The notes below the pieces were generated by a model. It made no database searches and had not been told where the DNA came from. It worked only from the letters and a program-made list of their open reading frames with translations. A DNA stretch of 5,081 nt from Gemmatimonadota bacterium. GTDB lineage: Bacteria; Gemmatimonadota; Gemmatimonadetes; Gemmatimonadales; GWC2-71-9. A program made the position numbers and the translations under genes. How positions within the stretch are numbered: position 1 is the stretch's first letter; every line of letters begins with the position of its first letter. This document shows positions 4,902 through 5,081 of this stretch, in pieces. The stretch covers positions 1 to 5,081 of the forward strand of contig JAOTWK010000286.1 in assembly GCA_029862935.1 (NCBI GenBank), written 5' to 3'.

Positions 4902-4957
4902 AATCAACGACTTCCTTCAGACCCGCACGGCCCGGCCACTGCACGCGGTGGTTAGGC
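4902..4957 (-). other. attC: attC site after the antitoxin gene
   Basis: The R'' box GCCTAAC (4957-4951) contains the antitoxin's stop codon. The likely R' box is GTTGATT (4908-4902), one mismatch from GTTRRRY. Read on the plus strand, the R' side continues AACGACTTCCTTCAGACC, which resembles the corresponding arm of the canonical sites at 3143 and 4217 (AACGA followed by TTCAG). The R'' arm contains GCAG at the matching place. Total length is about 56 bp, near the lower limit for attC. Arm pairing outside CGC/GCG and ACC/GGT is imperfect, so the R' end is less certain than the R'' end. Confidence 0.65.
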
Positions 4958-5081
4958 AGCCCCTTTCGCCTTGCTAGGCTTCCAGTCGAGGGAAAGCCGC
5001 CGTCCGCTCGAGGCACAATCGCGCAGATACAGGTTGATGAGCGTCTGGTAAGGGATGCCGGTGTCCGTGGCAAGGTCCTTG
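4952..5081 (-). CDS. BrnA/CopG-like ribbon-helix-helix antitoxin, C-terminal part (5' end outside window)
   Basis: The last 42 codons of a gene that begins beyond the right edge, too short for a usual ORF cut-off. The reading frame is open from the window edge to a TAA at 4954-4952, which sits inside the R'' box GCCTAAC. The peptide contains TGIPYQTLINLYLRDC followed by R-R-L-S-L-D-W and a basic Ala/Lys tail. This pattern (hydrophobic helix with GIPYQTLIN, then LRDC, then a terminal L-x-W) is, from memory, the C-terminus of the predicted CopG/BrnA-type antitoxins of type II toxin-antitoxin systems. These bind DNA and neutralise a BrnT-type ribonuclease. In that family the toxin gene usually lies immediately upstream, here beyond 5081, so the partner is not visible. 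Family assignment is fairly sure; toxin identity is inference. A separate RHH regulator without a toxin is the main alternative. Confidence 0.75.
   Translation of the reverse strand, partial: KDLATDTGIPYQTLINLYLRDCASSGRRLSLDWKPSKAKGAA

Larger units (their letters stand above)
113..5081 (-). mobile_element. Integron gene-cassette array (integrase not in window)
   Basis: Eight gene units lie head-to-tail on the minus strand, most separated by an attC-like site. Boxes matching R'' (GCCTAAC, AGCTAAC, GGCTAAC, ACGTAAC) follow the ORFs at 4957, 4290, 3209, 2718, 2221, 1708, 981 and 119 (minus-strand 5' ends). R' boxes matching or approaching GTTRRRY lie 56-150 bp further on at six of these eight. 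In six genes the TAA stop is embedded in the R'' box, a common economy in integron cassettes. The three best sites share an inner arm sequence of the CGTT(G)CAG-CCG type with an extra unpaired base on one arm, as expected of folded attC recombination hairpins. No tyrosine recombinase (IntI), attI or transposase is present, so whether this is a chromosomal or a mobile integron cannot be said. The left border near position 113 is uncertain. Confidence 0.85.

Noticed and set aside
1..5081. CRISPR array, tRNA, rRNA, insertion sequence or transposase
   Set aside because: No regularly spaced repeats, no RNA gene signatures, no terminal inverted repeats and no transposase or integrase motifs were seen.

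Overview
The window reads as a stretch of an integron gene-cassette array, with every gene on the minus strand. The signature is repeated: a short ORF ends in a TAA that lies inside a GCCTAAC-like box (R''), an imperfect palindrome follows, then a GTTAGGY-like box (R'), then the next ORF. Three such attC sites are near-canonical (2143-2221, 3143-3209, 4217-4290). One is short and plausible (4902-4957). Two are degenerate (1607-1708 and 832-981). Two positions have an R'' box with no convincing partner (2712-2718 and 113-119). No integrase, attI site or transposase is visible. The sequence is GC-rich, and the gene types and sedentary-array style suggest a soil or freshwater proteobacterium (perhaps Xanthomonadales-like) or an environmental metagenome. 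The taxon cannot be fixed from the sequence alone.

The layout in the direction of transcription runs from right to left. A partial ribbon-helix-helix (BrnA/CopG-like) antitoxin C-terminus enters at 5081. It is followed by a PIN-domain protein (4285-4824), a zinc-independent MDR-type NAD(P)H dehydrogenase/quinone oxidoreductase (3204-4178), a DUF6010-like membrane protein (2713-3117), an isoprenylcysteine-carboxyl-methyltransferase-like membrane enzyme (2227-2688), an unknown four-helix membrane protein (1703-2104), a DUF4386-like membrane protein (976-1491) and another unknown four-helix membrane protein (216-668). A doubtful start of a further ORF lies at 1-59.

The genes need not form a pathway; cassettes are assembled one at a time. 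The visible theme is toxin/antitoxin-type genes at the right, one soluble oxidoreductase, then five consecutive small membrane proteins. No convincing sigma70 promoter was found in any leader. Transcription may come from a distant upstream promoter or from promoters not recognisable by eye.

The most interesting points are the loss of most of an attC between the DUF6010-like and methyltransferase genes, a nested hairpin just upstream of the PIN gene's start, a short tandem repeat where the leftmost gene terminates, and degenerate attC sites with strong internal stems. I see no clear evidence for a complete new defence or metabolic system in this window.
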